NCBI GenBank assembly: GCA_039707655.1
Contig: CM077671.1
Coordinates: forward strand, 301,816,509 to 301,880,508
Reading direction: 5' to 3'
Source: Elymus sibiricus
Lineage: Eukaryota; Streptophyta; Magnoliopsida; Poales; Poaceae
Length of the DNA stretch: 64,000 nucleotides
The notes under the pieces were generated by a model. It did not search any database. It worked only from the letters and a program-made list of their open reading frames with translations, and was not told the origin of the DNA. Within the stretch, counting starts at the first letter, position 1. Every line of letters begins with the position of its first letter. This document shows positions 24,640 through 36,600 of the stretch, piece after piece. Position numbers and translations under genes: made by a program.

Positions 24640-25698
24640 TGTTGGAAATATGCCCTAGAGGCAATAATAAATTGGTTATTATTATATTTCCTTGTTCATG
24701 ATAATCGTTTATTATCCATGCTATAATTGTATTGATTGGAAACTCAAATACATGTGTGGGTACATAGACAACACTGTGTCCCTAGTAAGCCTCTAGTTGA
24801 CTAGCTCGTTGATCAAAGATGGTTAAGGTTTCCTAGCCATTGACATGAGATGTCATTTGATAACGGGATCACATCATTAGGAGAATGATGTGATGGACAA
24901 GACCCAAACTAAGAACGTAGCATTTGATTGTGTCAGTTTATTGCTATTGTTTTCTGCATGTCAAGTATCTGTTCCTATGACCATGAGATCATGCAACTCC
25001 CTGACATCGGAGGAGTACCTTGTGTGTATCAAACGTCGCAACGTAACTGGGTGACTATAAAGGTGCTCTACAGGTATCTCCGAGGGTGTCTGTTGGGTTG
25101 GCATGGATCAAGACTGGGATTTGTTACTCTGTGTGACGGAGAGGTATCTCAGGGCCCACTCGGTAATACAACATCACAATGAGCCTTGCAAGCAATGTGA
25201 CTAAAGTGTTAGCCACGAGATCTTGTATTACGGAACGAGTAAAGAGACTTGCCGGTAACGAGATTGAACTAGGTATAGAGATACCGACGATCGAATCTCG
25301 GGCAAGTAACATACCGAAGAACAAAGGGAACAACATACGGGATTAACTGAATCCTTGACATAGAGGTTCGACCGATAAAGATCTTCGTAGAATATGTAGG
25401 AGCCAATATGGGCATCCAGGTCCCGCTATTGGTTATTGACCGTAGAGGTGTCTCGGTCATGTCTACATAGTTCTCGAACCCGCAGGGTCTACACACTTAA
25501 CGTTTGGTGACGATATAAGTATAGTTGAGTTGTTATGTTGGTGACCGAAAGTTGTTCGGAGTCCCGGATGAGATCACGGACATGACGAGGAGTCTCGGAA
25601 TGTCCGAGAGGTAAAGATCGATATATTGGACGATATGTTTGGGCCAAGAGGTGAGACCCACGGGGCGTTAGCAAAAGGCAGTTTTGCAGAGGGCAGGG

Positions 25699-25789
25699 TC
25701 CAGACGCCAGGAACCCTGGCGTCTGGCCCTGGGCCAGACGCCGAGGCCCATGGCGTCTGGGCCAGACGCCGGGAACCGTGGCGTTTGGC
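25699..25789. repeat. Triple hairpin block in U3 of element B (5' LTR)
   Basis: Three successive inverted repeats pair ccagacgcc with ggcgtctgg, 9-bp stems; the third has one change (ggcgtttgg). They lie about 90-180 bp upstream of the TATA box. The same block is at 32419-32509 in the 3' LTR. Element A has a different motif array at the equivalent position. Confidence 0.85.
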
Positions 25790-25875
25790 ACTGGAATCCG
25801 AGAAGGACTCTTCCTTTTGTTCCAAACCGACTTTGAGGAGGCTCTTTCTCCAAGTTTCGACCCCAGGGCTCAACA

Positions 25876-25883
25876 TATAAATA
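25876..25883 (+). promoter_or_regulatory. TATA box of element B 5' LTR
   Basis: tataaata followed by gaggggcagggc, in the position expected for the promoter of BARE/Angela LTRs. Repeated at 32596-32603 in the 3' LTR. Confidence 0.75.
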
Positions 25884-26342
25884 GAGGGGCAGGGCTAGCA
25901 CCCGGAACACATCAAGATTTCCCCAAGCCGTGTGCGGCAACCCTAACCCTCTAGTTCCTCCGTCATAATCTCCGTAGCGCTTGGCGAAGCCCTGCAGAGA
26001 TTGTTCCTCACCACCATCACCACGCCGTCGTGCTGCTGGAACTCAACCACTACTTCACCATCGCTCGCTGGATCGAGGAGGTGAAGGCGTCATCAAGCCG
26101 TACGTGTGTTGAACGCGGAGGTGCCGTCCGTTCGGCGCTAGTTTGTGATCGGATCGAGGGACGACTTGCGATTTGGATCGCGGAGACGTTCGACTACATC
26201 AACCGCGTTTCTTAAACGCTTCCGCTTAGCGATCTACAAGGGTATGTAGATTTACTCTCCCTCTCGTAGATGCTTATCACCATGGATAGATCTTGTGTGT
26301 GCGTAGGAAAATTTTTGTTTCCCATGCAACGTTCCCCAACAG

Positions 26343-26354
26343 TGGTATCAGAGC
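26343..26354 (+). other. Primer-binding site of element B (initiator tRNA-Met)
   Basis: TGGTATCAGAGC, one base after the LTR end: the standard plant Copia site complementary to the 3' end of initiator tRNA-Met. Confidence 0.9.
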
Positions 26355-27325
26355 TAGGTCTATGCGTAGATGAGATCTCGAGTAGAACACAAACGAGTTG
26401 TGGGCGTGGGTGTATACATATTGCTTGCCGTTACTAGTTGATATTTGATTCGGCGGTACTGTGAGATGAAGCGGCCCGGACCGACATTACGCGTACACTT
26501 ACGCGAGACAGGTTCCTTCAACTGACATGTAACTTCGTTGCATAAAGATGGCTAGCGGGTGTCTGTCTCTCTCACTTTAGTTGAATCGATTTCAATGAAG
26601 AGGGTTCTTTTAGAAGATCAAAAAGCAATCACTACACCACGTTGTGGTTTTGCGTAGGTAAGAACGGTTCTTGCAAACCCGTAGCAGCCACGTAAAATTT
26701 GCAACAACAATTAGAGGACGTCTAACTTGTTTTTGCAGGGTATGTTGTGATGTGATATGGCCAATTACATGATGAGATATATGTGATGTATGAGATGATC
26801 ATGTGTTGTATAGAATATCACGACTTGCATGTCGATGAGTACGGCAACTGGCAGGAGCCATAGAGTTGTCTTTAATTATTGTATGACCTGCGTGTCAATC
26901 ATTAAGCGCTATGTAATGCTTTACTTTATCGCTAAACGTTAGCAATAGTCGTGGAAGCAACAGTCGGCGCGACAACCTCATGGCGACACGTTGATAGAGA
27001 TCAAGATGATGGAGATCATGGTGTCATGCCGGTGACGATGGAGATCATGCCGGTGCTTTGGAGATGGAGATCAAAAGCACAAGTTCATGGCCATATCATG
27101 TCACTTATGATTTGCATGTGATGTTAATCCTTTTATGCATCTTATTTTGCTTAGGACGACGGTAGCATTATAAGGTGATCCCTCACTTAAATTTGAAGAT
27201 AAAAATTGTGTTCTCCCCGAGTGTGCACCGTTGCGAAAGTTCGTCGTTTCGAAGCACCACGTTAACTAAACTCATTATCTAGAACAATAGTCTAAGTTGT
27301 CTTTGCTATATTTATGTTGTAGATC
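26355..27325 (+). other. 5' leader of element B with internal deletion
   Basis: Untranslated leader. Compared with A (5782-6089) and G, about 300 bp are missing and replaced by about 10 bp at 27252-27262, just upstream of gag. It has no convincing ORF. Confidence 0.75.
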
Positions 27326-30300
27326 ATGGCTCGCGCAGTAGCACCCCTGAATTTTAATGCGTTCCTAGAGAAAGCTAAGTTGAAAGATGATGGAAGTAAC
27401 TTTGTGGACTGGGCCCGTAATCTAAGGATTATCCTTACGGCTTCCCAGAAAGCTTATGTCCTTGATGCACCGCTTGGTGATCCACCCGCTCCAGTTGAGT
27501 CTCTAGACGTTGTGAACGCCTGGCAGGCTCATTCTGATGATTACTCAATAGTTCAATGTGCAATGTTGTATGGCTTAGAACCGGGACTTCAAAGACGTTT
27601 TGAACGTCATGGAGCATATGAGATGTTCCAGGAGTTGAAGTTTATCTTTCAGAAGAATGCCCGGATCGAGAGATATGAGATCTCCGATAAGTTCTATGCT
27701 TGCAAGATGGAGGAGAACGGGTCTATCAGTGATCACGTGCTCAGAATGTCTGGGTACTCCACCCGTCTGGCTGAATTGGGGATGCCCCTTCCGCCAGAGG
27801 CTATCACTGACAGAGTTCTTCAATCATTGCCACCTAGCTACAAGAGCTTCGTGTTGAACTATAACATGCACGGGATGAACAAGTCAGTCGCCGAGCTGTT
27901 TGCGATGCTGAAAGCCGCTGAGTCTGAAATTCAGAAGGAGCATCAAGTGTTGATGGTCAATAAAACCACTAGTTTCAAGAAAAATGGCAAGGGTAAGAAG
28001 GGTAACTCCAAGAAGAGTGGCAAAACAGTTGCTCCTCTCGTGAAGAAACCCAAGGCTGGACCCAAACCAGAAACTGTGTGTTTTCATTGCAAGGGAACTG
28101 GACACTGGAAGCGGAACTGCCCCAAGTATTTGGCTGACAAGAAGGCGGCCAACAACAAACAAGGTATATATGATATACATGTTATTGATGTGTACCTTAC
28201 CAACCCTCGTTGTAGTGCCTGGGTATTTGATACCGGTGCGGTTGCTCATATTTGCAACTCTAAACAGGAACCGCGGAATAGACGGAGGCTGGCAAAGGAC
28301 GAAGTGACGATGCGCGTGGGAAATGGTTCCAAGGTTGATGTGATCGCCGTCGGCACGCTCGCTCTTCGATTACCGTCGGGATTAGTGATGAACCTAAATA
28401 AGTGTTATTTGCTGCCTGCGTTAAGCATGAACATTATATCTGGATCTTGTTTATTGCGAGACGGTTACTCATTTAAATCAGAGAATAATGGTTGTTCTAT
28501 TTATATGAGTAATATCTTTTATGGTCATGCACCCAATATGAGGGGTTTATTCTTATTGAATCTCGATAGTAATGATACACATGTTCATAACATTGATGCC
28601 AAAAGATGTAGAATTGATAATGATAATACCACTTTCTTGTGGCACTGCCGTTTAGGTCATATTGGTGTAAAACGCATGAAGAAGCTCCATGCTGATGGAC
28701 TTTTGGAGTCACTTGATTTTGAATCACTTGACACATGTGAGCCATGCCTCATGGGCAAGATGACTAAAACGCTGTTCTCTGGAACAATGGAACGGGCAAG
28801 TGACTTATTGGAAATCATACATACTGATGTGTGTGGTCCGATGAGTATTGAGGTGCGCGGTGGTTATCGTTATTTTCTCACCTTCACTGATGACTTAAGT
28901 AGATATGGGTATATTTACTTAATGAAACATAAGTCTGAAACATTTGAAAAGTTCAAACAATTTCAGAGTGAAGTTGAGAATCATCGTAACAAGAAGATTA
29001 AATTCCTACGATCTGATCGAGGAGGAGAATATCTGAGTTATGAGTTTGGCAGTCACTTAAGACAATGTGGAATTGTTTCACAACTGACACCGCCTGGAAC
29101 ACCACAGCGTAATGGTGTGTCCGAACGTCGTAATCGAACTTTATTGGATATGGTGCGATCTATGATGTCTCTTGCCGATTTGCCACTATCGTTTTGGGGT
29201 TATGCATTAGAGACAACTGCATTCACTTTAAATAGGGCACCATCGAAATCCGTTGAGACGACGCCATATGAACTTTGGTTTGGCAAGAAACCAAAACTGT
29301 CGTTTCTTAAAGTTTGGGGATGTGATGCTTATGTCAAAAAGCTTCAGCCTGAAAAGCTGGAACCCAAAGCGGAGAAATGCGTCTTCATAGGATACCCAAA
29401 AGAGACAGTTGGGTATACCTTCTACCTCAGATCCGAAGGCAAAGTGTTTGTCGCTAAAAACGGAACATTTCTTGAGAAAGAGTTTCTCTCGAAAGAATTG
29501 AGTGGGAGGAAGATAGAACTTGATGAGGTTGTTGAACCTTTACTTCAACCTGAGAGTAGCGCAGTGCAGAAAGTTGTTTCTGTGGAGCCTACATTAGCTG
29601 AAGAGGAAGTTAATGATGATGATCATGAAGCTTTGGATCAAGTTACTATCGAACCTCGTAGGTCGACAAGGACGCGTACTGCTCCTGAGTGGTACGGCAA
29701 CCCTGTCTTAGAGGTCATGTTGTTAGACAACGATGAACCTACGAGCTATGGAGAAGCGATGATGGGCCCGGATTCCGAGAAGTGGTTAGAGGCCATGAAA
29801 TCCGAGATGGGATCCATGTATGAAAACAAAGTATGGACTTTGGAAGTATTACCTGAAGGGCGTAAGGCCATTCAGAACAAATGGATCTTTAAGAGGAAGA
29901 CGGACGCGGACGGTAATGTCACCGTCTATAAAGCTCGACTTGTGGCAAAGGGTTTTTCACAAGTTCAAGGAGTTGACTACGATGAGACCTTCTCACCCGT
30001 AGCGATGCTTAAGTCCGTCAGAATCATGTTAGCAATAGCTGCCTTTTTCGATTATGAAATTTGGCAGATGGATGTCAAAACAGCGTTCCTTAACGGTTAC
30101 CTTAAGGAAGAGTTGTATATGATGCAACCAGAAGGTTTTGTCGATCCAGAGAATGCTGACAAAGTTTGCAAACTCCAGCGATCCATTTATGGACTGGTGC
30201 AAGCATCTCGGAGGTGGAATCTTCGTTTTGATGAGGTGATCAAAGCGTTCGAGTTTATACAAGTTTACGGAGAAGCTTGTATTTACAAGAAAGTGAGTGG

Positions 30301-31309
30301 GAGCTCTATAGCGTTTCTAATATTATATGTGGATGACATATTACTGATTGGAAACAATATAGAAATGCTGGAAAGCGTAAAGGAATATTTGAACAAGAGT
30401 TTTTCAATGAAGGACCTAGGAGAAGCTGCTTTCATATTAGGCATCAAGATCTATAGAGATAGATCGAGACGCTTGATAGGACTTTCACAAAGCACATACC
30501 TTGACAAAGTTTTGAAGAAGTTCAAAATGGATCAGTCCAAGAAGGGGTTCTTGCCTGTATTGCAAGGTGTTAAGTTGAGTAAGACTCAATGCCCAGTGAC
30601 TGCAGAAGATAGAGAAAAGATGAGTGTCATCCCCTATGCTTCGGCCATAGGCTCTATCATGTATGCAATGCTGTGCACAAGACCCGATGTCAGCCTTGCC
30701 ATAAGTATGGTCGGAAGGTTTCAAAGTGATCCAGGAATGGAACACTGGACGGCGGTCAAGAATATCCTGAAGTACCTGAAAAGGACTAAGGATATGTTTC
30801 TCGTTTATGGAGGTAATCAAGAGCTCGTCGTAAAGGGTTACGTCGATGAAAGCTTTGACACTGATCCGGATGACTCTAAGTCTCAAACCGGATACGTGTT
30901 TATTCTTAATGGGGGTGCGGTTAGCTGGTGCAGTTCCAAGCAAAGCGTGGTAGCAGATTCTACATGCGAAGCGGAGTACATCGCTGCCTCGGAGGCGGCG
31001 AAGGAAGGTGTCCGGATGAAGGAGTTCATGACAGATCTTAGAGTAGTGCCTAGTGCGCTTAACCCAATGACTCTGTTTTGTGATAATACTGGTGCCATTG
31101 CTCTAGCCAAGGAACCAAGATTTCACAAGAGGACCAGACACATAAAGCGACGTTTCAATTCCATCCGCGATTACATCAAGGAGGACGACATAAATATTTG
31201 CAAAGTACACACGGATCTAAATGTTGCAGATCCAATGACTAAACCTCTTCCAAGGGCTAAACATGAACAACACCAGAACTGCATGGGTGTTCGATTCATT
31301 ACAATGTAA
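27326..31309 (+). CDS. Copia Gag-Pol polyprotein of element B, intact
   Basis: A 1327-residue single frame starting MARAVAPLNFNAFLEKAKLK. Visible parts: Gag; zinc knuckle C252-C255-H260-C265; protease DTG at D302; integrase zinc region (HCRLGH ... CEPC, about 443-483); integrase triad D501, D564, E600, with 35 residues between the last two (DD35E); a PYELWFGKKP block; RT with KTAFLNGYLKEELYM and YVDD at 1001-1004; RNase H with GYVDESFDTDPDD and SVVADSTCEAEY. No stop or frameshift. The protein should assemble particles, reverse-transcribe the RNA in the cytoplasm and integrate the cDNA. The downstream polypurine tract and LTR are intact. Confidence 0.96.
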   Translation: MARAVAPLNFNAFLEKAKLKDDGSNFVDWARNLRIILTASQKAYVLDAPLGDPPAPVESLDVVNAWQAHSDDYSIVQCAMLYGLEPGLQRRFERHGAYEMFQELKFIFQKNARIERYEISDKFYACKMEENGSISDHVLRMSGYSTRLAELGMPLPPEAITDRVLQSLPPSYKSFVLNYNMHGMNKSVAELFAMLKAAESEIQKEHQVLMVNKTTSFKKNGKGKKGNSKKSGKTVAPLVKKPKAGPKPETVCFHCKGTGHWKRNCPKYLADKKAANNKQGIYDIHVIDVYLTNPRCSAWVFDTGAVAHICNSKQEPRNRRRLAKDEVTMRVGNGSKVDVIAVGTLALRLPSGLVMNLNKCYLLPALSMNIISGSCLLRDGYSFKSENNGCSIYMSNIFYGHAPNMRGLFLLNLDSNDTHVHNIDAKRCRIDNDNTTFLWHCRLGHIGVKRMKKLHADGLLESLDFESLDTCEPCLMGKMTKTLFSGTMERASDLLEIIHTDVCGPMSIEVRGGYRYFLTFTDDLSRYGYIYLMKHKSETFEKFKQFQSEVENHRNKKIKFLRSDRGGEYLSYEFGSHLRQCGIVSQLTPPGTPQRNGVSERRNRTLLDMVRSMMSLADLPLSFWGYALETTAFTLNRAPSKSVETTPYELWFGKKPKLSFLKVWGCDAYVKKLQPEKLEPKAEKCVFIGYPKETVGYTFYLRSEGKVFVAKNGTFLEKEFLSKELSGRKIELDEVVEPLLQPESSAVQKVVSVEPTLAEEEVNDDDHEALDQVTIEPRRSTRTRTAPEWYGNPVLEVMLLDNDEPTSYGEAMMGPDSEKWLEAMKSEMGSMYENKVWTLEVLPEGRKAIQNKWIFKRKTDADGNVTVYKARLVAKGFSQVQGVDYDETFSPVAMLKSVRIMLAIAAFFDYEIWQMDVKTAFLNGYLKEELYMMQPEGFVDPENADKVCKLQRSIYGLVQASRRWNLRFDEVIKAFEFIQVYGEACIYKKVSGSSIAFLILYVDDILLIGNNIEMLESVKEYLNKSFSMKDLGEAAFILGIKIYRDRSRRLIGLSQSTYLDKVLKKFKMDQSKKGFLPVLQGVKLSKTQCPVTAEDREKMSVIPYASAIGSIMYAMLCTRPDVSLAISMVGRFQSDPGMEHWTAVKNILKYLKRTKDMFLVYGGNQELVVKGYVDESFDTDPDDSKSQTGYVFILNGGAVSWCSSKQSVVADSTCEAEYIAASEAAKEGVRMKEFMTDLRVVPSALNPMTLFCDNTGAIALAKEPRFHKRTRHIKRRFNSIRDYIKEDDINICKVHTDLNVADPMTKPLPRAKHEQHQNCMGVRFITM

Positions 31310-31345
31310 ATCACATAGTGATGTGAACTAGATTATTGACTCTAG

Positions 31346-31359
31346 TGCAAGTGGGAGAC
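31346..31359 (+). other. Polypurine tract of element B
   Basis: tgcaagtgggagac, immediately before the 3' LTR. Confidence 0.85.
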
Positions 31360-33061
31360 TGTTGGAAATATGCCCTAGAGGCAATAATAAATTGGTTATT
31401 ATTATATTTCCTTGTTCATGATAATCGTTTATTATCCATGCTATAATTGTATTGATTGGAAACTCAAATACATGTGTGGGTACATAGACAACACTGTGTC
31501 CCTAGTAAGCCTCTAGTTGACTAGCTCGTTGATCAAAGATGGTTAAGGTTTCCTAGCCATTCACATGAGATGTCATTTGATACCGGGATCACATCATTAG
31601 GAGAATGATGTGATGGACAAGACCCAAACTAAGAACGTAGCATTTGATCGTGTCAGTTTATTGCTATTGTTTTCTGCATGTCAAGTATCTGTTCCTATGA
31701 CCATGAGATCATGCAACTCCCTGACATCGGAGGAGTATCTTGTGTGTATCAAACGTCGCAACGTAACTGGGTGACTATAAAGGTGCTCTACAGGTATCTC
31801 CGAGGGTGTCTGTTGGGTTGGCATGGATCAAGACTGGGATTTGTTACTCTGTGTGACGGAGAGGTATCTCAGGGCCCACTCGGTAATACAACATCACAAT
31901 GAGCCTTGCAAGCAATGTGACTAAAGTGTTAGCCACGAGATCTTGTATTACGGAACGAGTAAAGAGACTTGCCGGTAACGAGATTGAACTAGGTATAGAG
32001 ATACCGACGATCGAATCTCGGGCAAGTAACATACCGAAGAACAAAGGGAACAGCATACGGGATTAACTGAATCCTTGATATAGAGGTTCGACCGATAAAG
32101 ATCTTCGTAGAATATGTAGGAGCCAATATGGGCATCCAGGTCCCGCTATTGGTTATTGACCGTAGAGGTGTCTCGGTCATGTCTACATAGTTCTCGAACC
32201 CGCAGGGTCTACACACTTAACGTTTGGTGACGATATAAGTATAGTTGAGTTGTTATGTTGGTGACCGAAAGTTGTTCGGAGTCCCGGATGAGATCACGGA
32301 CATGACGAGGAGTCTCGGAATGTCCGAGAGGTAAAGATCGATATATTGGAAGATATGTTTGGGCCAAGAGGTGAGACCCACGGGGCGTTAGCAAAAGGCA
32401 GTTTTGCAGAGGGCAGGGTCCAGACGCCAGGAACCCTGGCGTCTGGCCCTGGGCCAGACGCCGAGGCCCATGGCGTCTGGGCCAGACGCCGGGAACCGTG
32501 GCGTTTGGTACTGGAATCCGAGAAGGACTCTTCCTTTTGTTCCAAACCGACTTTGAGGAGGCTCTTTCTCCAAGTTTCGACCCCAGGGCTCAACATATAA
32601 ATAGAGGGGCAGGGCTAGCACCTGGAACACATCAAGATTTCCCCAAGCCGTGTGCGGCAACCCTAACCCTCTAGTTCCTCCGTCATAATCTCCGTAGCGC
32701 TTGGCGAAGCCCTGCAGAGATTGTTCCTCACCACCATCACCACGCCGTCGTGCTGCTGGAACTCAACCACTACTTCACCATCGCTCGCTGGATCGAGGAG
32801 GTGAAGGCGTCATCAAGCCGTACGTGTGTTGAACGCGGAGGTGCCGTCCGTTCGGCGCTAGTTTGTGATCGGATCGAGGGACGACTTGCGATTTGGATCG
32901 CGGAGACGTTCGACTACATCAACCGCGTTTCTTAAACGCTTCCGCTTAGCGATCTACAAGGGTATGTAGATTTACTCTCCCTCTCGTAGATGCTCATCAC
33001 CATGGATAGATCTTGTGTGTGCGTAGGAAAATTTTTGTTTCCCATGCAACGTTCCCCAACA
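31360..33061 (+). repeat. 3' LTR of element B
   Basis: Same length as the 5' LTR, with ten substitutions and no indels. Followed by gagat, the right target duplication. Confidence 0.96.
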
Positions 33062-33066
33062 GAGAT

Positions 33067-33612
33067 ATCTCTCCATCGTCGGAGGAGCAAATCCCAATCT
33101 TGAGCTATCAAGTTACTTGACACACTTTTCCATGAACCCGTAAGCCGCCGTAATAGCCACCCATTTACGGATGACGTTTAACAAACCCCAAAGTTCATGA
33201 AGAAAGCATGAAGAAACTCGATACTCTCGTGGTCTAAGGAATCATGCAAACGTTAACCATCTCTGTGTTATTAACCATTAACTTGTGACGAATGTATCTC
33301 ATAGCATAACATCAATTCGGGTCGATTCAACACAAATGTTCTCCTAACATTGTGCCCTCAAAGTTGCCGGCATAGCCATGCCCTTGATCAGGAAAACATA
33401 ACCATCATGCAACACTTGAGCTAGTCTTAGAGGCCAGACTAGGAATACATTATACCATTTATTATTCCACACATGCATATGAGTCTTCCTCCGAGCCTCG
33501 TGTTATAGCAGACTCGAGAACCATAGCAGTTATAGCATGGAACATAAACATAATTATGAACTTGGAGATAAATAATAACATTTATTATTGCCTCTAGGGC
33601 ATATCTCCTACA
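33067..33612 (-). repeat. Left LTR of element C, second part
   Basis: Matches 40340-40885 of the right LTR and ends ggcatatctcctaca. A polypurine-tract complement (gactcccacttgcac) follows at 33613. Confidence 0.9.
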
Positions 33613-36600
33613 GACTCCCACTTGCACTAGAGTCAATAATCTAGTTAATGCTAATGCACTTTACACCTATGGCACACTGGTGTAAAATATGCTTCGCATG
33701 TGGTATAGCCTGATGTCCAACGGATCTGACAACTTCAGCTCCGTGTGTATCTTTGCATATCCTCGCGTTTTCACGCTTTCACAAAATTCATATTTTGTGT
33801 GGACTTGGCTTTGTATATATGTGAATCACTGGTCGAACCTTGATTCCTCAGACTGAGTTATGGAGCAACTATCTACAATAGTGTCCCATTGACCAAAGCC
33901 ATCTTGGAACCATACTAAGTTCATGAACGAACTATATGATTCAACATCTTCTTTTTCGCTTCCAAAACGTCAACATACTTAGCCTTTGTTATAGAATTCG
34001 CCACAGTAACCTGTTTAGAACAATTCCAACTTACCGTGCCACTGTATTGTGTATTACACAAAACCTTAACTTAAATCGAAAAATCGCATGGAGCATTGAT
34101 GAAGACTGTGTCGATGTAATTACTTACAACAAGCACTTCATAATCTCTGCTTGCGAGAAAACATGTCATCAGTGCTACTTTAGTACTCAATGACATATTT
34201 CACTGTTGTCCTTTGATCAGTACTTTGATCACTTTGGTATCTATACTCGCAACAGTTTGGGAGTATCAGACATATCTGGTTGTTTTACATACCATGGAAT
34301 ACATGATTAATCCAAACACAAGAGTGTGTGGAATCTCCATCATGTATTTTGCTCATCGGTGTTTTGGGACACCGAGTCTTACAAAACTCTTTCCGTGTGA
34401 CTTCGGCAAGAATCACTCCTTGGCGGTTTTAGTGCTAAATTGTTTTAGCATCTCGTCAATATGAATTTTTGCTTAGCCTCATTAGGCAAATCTATCTCCA
34501 TAGATCATTATGCCTAATAGCACTTCATCGAAAACTATTTTCAAATGAAGTCCTAATTCGTGTCAAGAAATTTATTTCCAGTTAACAATGTGTCAAGCAC
34601 ACAAGGTTTTTAGAAATATTATTATGCCCCCACTTACTTTCTTGAAACCACAAGCATCTTCATTATCCATTGATGAAATCAAACTCTTTTGATCATTTCA
34701 TCAAAACGAAGATTCCAACTCCATTTTGCTCTCTTCTGTCCATTGCTGGAACTCTGAAGTTTGCATACTCACTAGCATCCTTTGGATCGACAAAATACTT
34801 TGGACTGTATCACATACAAATCCTAGTTTGTTTTCCCATTTCATGGAAATTCTTTCGTCATCCATGTTTCATATCTCATGATTGAAATATGTATTAATTG
34901 CTAGTTCAACCAGAACCGAATTTAAGCATTGCTACGGTGAAACAACCTCATCGTAGTCAACTCCTTGAACTTGTTATTGCAACAAGTCGAGCTTTATGGA
35001 TAAAACATTTTATCCACATCAGTTTATAGTTTCATAAATATTCGTTAGACTCTAAGTCTTCCGAAAGGTGTATCAAGGTTTTAATCTTGAATCACTTATA
35101 TGGAAACTATCTCGGATTGTATTGGCATTTAGCCAATTCCGGAGTCAGGGCCCATCAACGCTTCCTTGTGTATCGTAGGTATACTGTTGTCTAACAACAA
35201 TATCTCGTATGCGCACCTGAGAGGTTTGCATGAGTTTTTCCTATGTGGTTCAGCTGCAAGTTCGACCGAAGTCCATACATCTCATGTAGAGGCTTCCGTA
35301 TCAGTCGCAGTAGGAAACTCTGGAATTACTTCCAAGGTATCTTTCCTTTGACCTGATGACGAAGATACTGTTTATCTCATCGATTTGCACTGTTCTCCCA
35401 CTCACCTTTTTGAAAGAACAGTTTTCTTCAAAAACCATACCGTTCTTTGTGGCAAAAACCTTAGCCTTGGTATAGTGGTGGGGGAATACCCAATAACTTG
35501 GGATAACCTACAAAGTAGCACTTGTCTGATTTGGAATAGGTTTGTAACCTTTTACACAAGCCCCATATTCCAAATGTTAAGAAAAGATATAACATGGTTG
35601 GGCGTACCATACCATGGCGTCATTTCAACAGACCCGATGGAGCTCTTTTCAGTGTAAAAGCCGCAGTCTCTAAAGCATCACGTTAAAAGGGATAATGGCA
35701 AATTTATTTATGTCATCTTTGATCTTACCATGTCATGAATGGTTCGATTACATCTTCATGGACTTTCCACTTGCAGTGGTGTTCCGGGAGGTGCAAGTTA
35801 TGAAACCCCTTTCACAACTCATCAGACATTCGCTAAACTTGTAACTCAAATATTCCTTTCTGCAATCGAATTGTAGAAACATAATTTTCTTGTTACAACA
35901 ACTTCTACTTCATTTTTGAAAACCTTTCGAATGATTTCAAAAGATCCAGACTTACGTCTCATCAAGTAAATATCCATATATCTACTTGAGTCATTTCTGA
36001 AGAGAGATAAATCCACTACTTGCAACAACATTTATTGAACTACACACATCAAAATGTATGATCACCAATAAGTTTGTTGCTCGTTCCTTATGGCCTGTGA
36101 ACGGTATTTCAGTCACTTCACTTTTTGGATGAAAGTTGCAAGTGTCAGATGATTTAAAATCAACCGGCTTCAAAATCCATCATAATGGAATTTTCCATGC
36201 GGGTTTCTCCAATCTGACCAAATGCAGTGCCACACTTGTGTGGTATTCTTTTAGTCTTGCGACATTTAGCATCAGTGTTATGGATGTATCATATTTCCAT
36301 CAATATTCATAACATACATCCCATCTTGGATGGAAGCATGGCCCTTTATGTTATTCATAATACTGAACAACAATTGTTCTTTTATGAACAAACCTTTTGC
36401 AACAAACATTGTGCACTGGGTTAGAGTGTATGAAACTCTAAAATGAATTATGAAAGTAAACACAGAGGTAATATATTAATATCATTTTTCATAACATACA
36501 TCTCATTCATAATGAAAGTATGGCCCTTATGTTTATTCATAACACCGAACATCAAAAGTTCTCTTATGAACAACCTTCTTGCAAGATACCTTATGCAAAG

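Larger units (their letters stand above)
24640..26341 (+). repeat. 5' LTR of element B
   Basis: Runs TGTTGGAAATATGCC to CGTTCCCCAACA. It contains a block of three hairpins (ccagacgcc/ggcgtctgg) at 25699-25789 and a TATA box at 25876. Sequence upstream of the TATA box is the U3 promoter region. Confidence 0.96.
24640..33061 (+). mobile_element. Young, apparently complete Copia retrotransposon B (Angela/BARE lineage)
   Basis: 8422 bp with two 1702-bp LTRs that differ at 10 positions by direct comparison (0.6%). With the commonly used grass LTR rate of 1.3e-8 per site per year this suggests roughly 0.2 My. It has an intact initiator-Met primer site, an intact gag-pol frame with all catalytic residues, a polypurine tract, and a TATA box in each LTR. 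It lies inside the left LTR of element C. The only structural oddity is a leader deletion relative to A and G. Confidence 0.96.

Noticed and set aside
24928..25876. Conserved short ORFs repeated in every Copia LTR (70-100 codons)
   Set aside because: They recur because the LTR recurs; frames are not preserved preferentially over neutral sites, and none has a domain.
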